A stretch of DNA of 64,000 bases from Melastoma dodecandrum. Its lineage: Eukaryota; Streptophyta; Magnoliopsida; Myrtales; Melastomataceae. The number at the start of each line of letters is the position of its first letter. Position 1 is the stretch's first letter. The notes below the pieces were generated by a model. It was not told the DNA's origin and did not search any database. It was given only the letters and a program-made list of their open reading frames with translations. The position numbers and the translations under genes are program-made. The stretch is taken from assembly GCA_029817715.1 (NCBI GenBank), contig JARUPY010000340.1, positions 86,596 to 150,595 on the forward strand. Direction: 5' to 3'. Below, piece after piece: positions 59,061-64,000 of the stretch.

Positions 59061-61133
59061 TCACTGAAAATGGGAGTTGTACCTTTGGGCTAATCCAAAC
59101 AAACCCAGCGTACCCCCCGTGTGAAGCATCACCACCATCACCCCTCCATCTTCGCCTCTCCACTCCTCCGATAAAAGGGTGGCCTTCTCCCAAGCTGCCA
59201 ATGTATACACCGGATCCACCAGAATCCCCGTCTCCCTCGCCACTCCCCTGCATTCTTCTATTTCCCCTCTCTTTATCTTCCCGAATCTGCATTCCCACAA
59301 TACCCACCCCAATCAACATACCCTTCCCCTTCTATTCTGCATCAACTAACTATCAAGTGTTTGTGTTAAAACTCACTTTCTTGGAGTGCACCTCTCCACC
59401 CATTGCACCATGCCACCGCTCGTGTCATCTAAGCAATTCCCGAGGTTAAAGTCAAAGTCCTGTCTGAACTCCGCCATCAGTTGTTTCTCTCGCTCTCTGT
59501 ATTTGTCGTGGGCATCGGCCAGCATCACAGCAGTAACCTCCCATGGGAGCCTGCACCAGTCACTATCTTACTTAACAAGGATACCAAGCATCGACTAGTT
59601 AATAGAATAACAAAACACCATCCAGGTTTCCATTTGTCATCCAGAAATGAAATCACAGGCCACGGGCAATTCAGAAGCAGCAACCTACCCCATGCAAGCG
59701 ACTCCCAGTCCCAAGCCAACAGCAGTAGTCCCAGTCCCGGCATCAACCACCAGTTTGACAATCCTCTTCTTCCCAAGAAGATGATCAAGAGACAGCAGGT
59801 AGACTAGCCTCATGACACCTACGCCACACATTTTTCTTTTAGCTATGCAAAGTATACACAACAATCTCTAAAAACAGAACCCGGTCCGAGCCAAAAAATG
59901 AGTGACGATGAAAAGAGCTACCAGGGACTAACTAGCAAGGAAAGTAAGCCCTTGTGATTAGACCATTTACGCCAACTCTGACTATTTATTTACCTAGTAG
60001 GGCCAGCGAGTCGCCAGCGCCTTCATTGATTATGGCGACATTCCTTGAACATTTTGAGTATTCTCCCCTATCAATGGTAAGAACGTTATTGGGAGACACT
60101 TGTGATTGCCCTTTTAGAGAAGCTCTGACAACATCAGCTAGGGAAGACACACTCCCTTCTTCACCAGCCAGTAAAATTGCATGACCCTCAAGCATCTCTC
60201 GTCTATTTGCATATAGAGACCGTGGGACATATGTCACACTACCGTACATTGTGGAAATCAAGTTGTAGCCAGTTAAAATCTCTGGTTGTTCTCCTCTTAG
60301 AAGCAGATGGGCCTTCAGTTGTCTTTCAGCACAAGCAACAGCTGCATAAACAGGCAACTCTAATAAACCAGACTGACTTAAATTTTTAATCACCCGCGAA
60401 ACCTTCCAGGGTTCTATTTCAAGTGGAGGATATAGATCCAAAATCTATTGTGACTGCCTTGGGAGGATCACCTACCGACAGCTGCCGTGTGTGCGCTTTG
60501 ACACCCTCCACATGTAACCTGGGAAAACAATCCTCCATTTTAATTTCAATCAAACATAGTTGATCACAATTCATCCTCCATCTGACATAAAACCACATGA
60601 ACAAAGAGGCTAGCTACTAAATCAAGTGAGGTGCTGGGGGGAAACGGGATCCCACCACATCTGTAACAGAGAAATCCTCAAGTAGCGGCAGCACTGCGTC
60701 AAGCTTCCTCGCTTTGTTGCCGTTTATGAGAGGATGAACCAAGTCATCCCTCACGATAAAGAACGCAGAAGCAGCATCATCGCCATACTGTCCCATGACT
60801 CTGTCACCAAGAGCAGGACTGGGGACACAATACCATGACCTGTCTAGGAGAGTCCCATCACCATGAGGAGCCTGATTCTGTCGACGAACTTTGATCAAGT
60901 CAATCCTGGGGTCTTGTCCAGGGAAAGCCCACCTTCTGTCGAGCAGTTGGCGAGCAAAATCCTGATAATGCTACAACAATGCAAAAATCACCACGGAAGA
61001 TAGCATACGGTGCTAGCGGAAAATGGGACAAGGCGAGGGTGAATAAAGCTACCCAAGAGTTCTCTGCAAATTGCCAGGAATGGGTGGAAGATGACCGCAT
61101 TGGAGAAGACAAGGGCAGGCGATGCAGCCTCAT
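59061..61133 (-). CDS. D-cysteine desulfhydrase 2-like PLP enzyme
   Basis: Seven exons with GT-AG borders: 61133-61053, 60970-60656, 60518-60476, 60341-59994, 59818-59689, 59550-59378, 59286-59061. The product contains [17 protein letters not shown] with the PLP-binding lysine context, [46 protein letters not shown] and ends [17 protein letters not shown]. This is the plant D-cysteine desulfhydrase/ACC-deaminase-like fold (Arabidopsis At3g26115-like, mitochondrial), breaking D-cysteine to pyruvate, H2S and ammonia. All motifs are in place, but exon 6 lacks one base near 59396-59402 (TGGTGGAG where the frame needs one more G), which shifts the end of that exon. I consider a sequence error likely. 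The gene diverges from the ARP3 copy 0.75 kb away. Confidence 0.88.
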
Positions 61134-61887
61134 CGCTGAATGGGAAGATGCCAAAATGGGCCGCCGGTTGCTGCGGGTAAAACACGACCGCTCCGGCGGC
61201 CACCGGATAACGATTGCTCTTTTATTTATTCGGGTTAAGTTTGGCTCAACGGTTCTATTGAAAGATAATAACATGGGAAGAGGGAAAGGACAAACCTCAC
61301 CGCTGTCCGCTAATTGCAGTACATAAATCCAACCCATTGGAACCGACCCCATCTTCAATTAGGGAACCCAATTTGATACGTCCTAAATTCCGCGGGGGTC
61401 GCAAAGCCCAATCCCCGCCACCACACTGCAACGCAATACGCCAAGCCACGGACATTCTACTTCTCTCCTTGTCGGCCATCAACGCCCGGATATCAACGTC
61501 TGCAGCCGCTGTCAGGAAATCGGGGTCGGGTCAGAAGGGGAGGAGAACTTAAAAAAGGAGGGTGGGATTGCTTCGGGGTTGGGGAAAAGGGGGGTGAGGA
61601 ATCAGCTCCTCCTCCAAATCAACCTATTTCATCAACTCCCCTACTCCTTTGCTGACATGGCTTCCACTTTAACAAACCGCCACCACACGCACGCCACGAA
61701 TACTTCACTGCTTCCGGACCAAGTCTTCTTCTTCTTCTTTTTTCTTATTCTTCTTCTTCTTCATCAACAACAACAATAAATCTCTTCGGTTCCCTCCGCT
61801 TTCCCCTCTTTCCCCGCGCTCCGCATGATCATGCTCCCCTTCCCCCGCCCCGGAATCTCGCCGCCTCTATTCTTCCCCCTCTGTCAC
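61134..61887. promoter_or_regulatory. Divergent intergenic region, putative bidirectional promoter
   Basis: 754 bases between the start codons of the desulfhydrase gene (-) and the ARP3-like copy (+). (CTT)n stretches near 61727-61761 probably belong to the ARP3 leader. No obvious TATA box toward either gene. Confidence 0.4.
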
Positions 61888-63397
61888 ATGGATCCCTATC
61901 TCGTCCCTCCGTCGTGGATCGACAACGGCACCGGGTAGGTCTTATCTTCCCTCTCTCATGACGATTCCTGTTCTTATGCGATTAAATCACTGATTTCCTT
62001 AATTTTCTGTTGATGTTCTTTGGTTTCGTTTCTTGTTGGATTTTGTTATACTAAGAATGGGATACTGCGGGCAATGTGGCGCCCTGCTTCATCGTCCACT
62101 CTAGTGGTCGCTTGGTTCAACGAAATCCTTCCATAAACCAACCTCGAACAGCCAAATTCCTCCTCCAAGAAGCAGCAACTGGCTAGCCCAGCCCAGCGCC
62201 GGAGGTCATGGGCCGATCTTGATTTCTTTGTCGGCGAGGATGCTTTGTCTAAATCCAGATCCAGCAGTATCTTACAACCTTAGCTACCCGATCAGGCACG
62301 GCCAGGTCGCGATAATTGGGATGCCCATGGGAGAGGTTCTGGCTGCAGAGCATCTTCAATTTCTTGAGGTGCGTTACCCGAGGCTCCCATTTCCCTTCTT
62401 GCTTACAGAGAGCCACATCACTCCCCCCGAGAGCCGTGAGGTACACATTTGGAGTATCGATTTCATGTTCGAGACTTTCAATGTTCCATGGGGCTCTATT
62501 TTGCTGTCCAGCCTGTTCTTAGCTCTAGCTGCTGGATACACGACCTCTAATGTTGGTTGACTTGGGGTTACTAGATTTTGTCAATAATACTTGTTGACTG
62601 ATCAACAATTGAGAAATAACAGAGATTTGTGCGCCGTGATTGTTTTGATTAGCTTTGATCCCCGTCTGGGATGCTGCTGCCTTCATTTTTCATTGCCTGA
62701 GCTGTTTCTAGGAAAAAAGTGCGTTCTGCCACTGGTATCTATTCGAGGTAATGTTCGGATCTGTCATTAGTAGTTGTTATTAGGTCCTGGTATCTCTTTC
62801 TTAGGTCAATCTGGCTGCGAAGGTGGAACCTTGGAGGATTCTTTTTATTGGTTCATACTTGTTTGTAGTTGTAAGCTATCTTAAGAATGTTGACATTGAT
62901 CAAATCAGAATACACTGTTTTAGGATGGGAAAGATGTATAGGTTTCGGTCTGTTGTTGCTCTTTTATGTAATTTCTACTATCTCCATTTTTGAGACACTG
63001 TGTCGCTTGTGTGTAGAAACTTGTTGCTTAATAGTTAGTGTTGTATTAAGAAAATGGATTTTCTATTGGAATGCCCTTCATGCATTGTGTCTTTTTAATG
63101 ACATTTTCATTCCATTGTACTATAACCCTTTGATGTTTGTGTTGATGTACAGCACTATGTCAGAAGCTATAGTTCGCTCTGATGAAGATTTCCGTCAATC
63201 TTGACCATCACTGTGCTTCCAATAACCAATAGCTCTTCTTAGTGTGAGATGGAAAGGGGTCGTGGTGGATGTTGGGGATTGGCGCTACTCATGTCTGTGC
63301 CTGTTGCTGATGGGTATGTGATTGGGAGTAGCATTAAATTCTATCCCTATCTCAGGCAGAGATGTCACTCTATTTGTTCAGCAGCTTATGCGCGGGT
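61888..63397 (+). pseudogene. Actin-related protein 3 (ARP3) pseudogene, partial
   Basis: Exon 1 (61888-61934) MDPYLVPPSWIDNGTG ends at a proper donor. The next region (from about 62055) keeps GNVAPCFIV, NQPRTAK, DLDFFVGEDAL and YNLSYPIRHGQV, then RFWLQSIFNFLRC, LLTESHITPPESRE and FMFETFNVP...LALAAGYTTSN. A later exon (about 63241-63397) keeps VVVDVGD, PVADGYVIGSSIK and the VTLFVQQLMR pattern. ARP3 is an ATP-binding subunit of the Arp2/3 actin-nucleating complex. At least five frame changes plus stops separate these blocks, and conserved residues have changed, so this copy cannot make ARP3. Introns are partly retained, so it is not a retrocopy. Later exons may lie beyond the window. Confidence 0.85.
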
Positions 63398-64000
63398 AAT
63401 GACATTTCATTCCTGATCTCATTTTTCGCCTTGTTGGGAAGTTCATTGTGATGGGTTGATGGATTACATCTCCGTGTGGAACATGAAGAGATAGTGTATG
63501 TCTTTTATGTTTTTGGCGTGCTAGTTGAGTTTCAAGATAAATATCCTGAGGGTCTTGTTTGGGCTCAACAATGATGTATCAGCATGCTGGGCTGGCTTAT
63601 TTTTCCATTTGAATTAAATTTGGAGAAGCCTTTTCTTTCTTTTTTGATAATTCATTATCCTTTTAGAATTGACATAGCCTTCAACATAATTGGCTAGCAT
63701 AGACCAAAGTTTGGGAAAAAAAAACGTGATTCTAATTGATGATTAGGTTGTCAATCTTTGACTTGAAATTTTCTCTTCAAACTGTAAATGCTAATCTGCC
63801 AAGTTGGATATGTAACTCCAGTTGGGTTTGTTAAACCTTTAAGTCCATAACATAGAAACCATGTGGTTTCAGCAGCTGAACAAGTATGTGGGATTCACAA
63901 TGATCTGCTAATATATTTTGCCACTTTTCTTCTTCACTTTATCATCCTTTCTTTGGTTAGTTGCTGAAATCATTTCTCACATTATATTGTTCATTTTTCC
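63398..64000. other. AT-rich sequence to the window end
   Basis: Probably an intron or the 3' flank of the ARP3 copy. No coding segment seen. Confidence 0.4.

Noticed and set aside
60979..61326. 115-codon plus-strand frame
   Set aside because: Overlaps desulfhydrase exon 1, its intron and promoter in antisense; no features of its own.

Overview
The window is nuclear DNA of a flowering plant, most likely a eudicot. Evidence: GT-AG introns with short exons; plant-specific families (tau glutathione transferase, JINGUBANG-type WD40, CYP86 P450, TERMINAL EAR1-like MEI2 protein, RGLG copine-type E3 ligase, FBD-type F-box); and plant Ty1/copia, Ty3 (Reina-like), hAT and Mutator-like elements. No operons, bacterial signals or CRISPR are present. 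The species cannot be fixed from sequence alone.

Layout. 1-7.2 kb: first exon of a DUF707 gene (-); a truncated GST copy (-); fragments of a DNA primase large-subunit gene and a Pumilio gene (+); an F-box/LRR gene (-); an apparently intact tau GST (-). 7.6-13.35 kb: a decayed Ty1/copia element (+) carrying a nested insertion of about 1.1 kb. 13.65-19.9 kb: a third GST (-), split in exon 2 by a 5.4 kb Reina-like Ty3 element with matching 5-bp target duplications. 21-22.4 kb: a LEA_2/NDR1-HIN1-like membrane protein (+). 23.8-27.8 kb: a long coiled-coil protein gene (-) with frame breaks. 28-32.6 kb: a 5'-truncated RGLG gene (+) with a copia element in one intron. 33.1-37.6 kb: tandem GH5 glycosidases (+), the first intact, the second a pseudogene. 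39-40.4 kb: relics of a GRF zinc-finger gene and a Mutator transposase. 41.6-43.2 kb: CYP86-type P450 (-). 46.6-47.9 kb: JINGUBANG-like WD40 protein (-). 49.4-51.1 kb: a 64-residue conserved protein in two exons (+). 51.4-54.4 kb: a broken TERMINAL EAR1-like gene (-). 54.6-57.9 kb: a near-complete hAT element with an 8-bp target duplication. 58.06-58.65 kb: a long-TIR MITE. 59.1-61.1 kb: D-cysteine desulfhydrase 2-like gene (-), divergent from an ARP3 pseudogene (+) that runs on past 63.3 kb.

The genes do not form a pathway. The region is a gene-rich arm repeatedly reshaped by tandem duplication (GST, GH5) and transposon insertion. Several otherwise conserved genes carry single-base indels, often at homopolymers, so part of the apparent pseudogenisation may be assembly error. 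I found no convincing previously undescribed system. The most unusual items are the adjacent fragments of three unrelated genes at 1.5-4.2 kb, the hAT element with GAGCC-rich subterminal arrays, the nested 1.1 kb insertion of unknown family, and the GH5 paralogue that has lost its catalytic acid.
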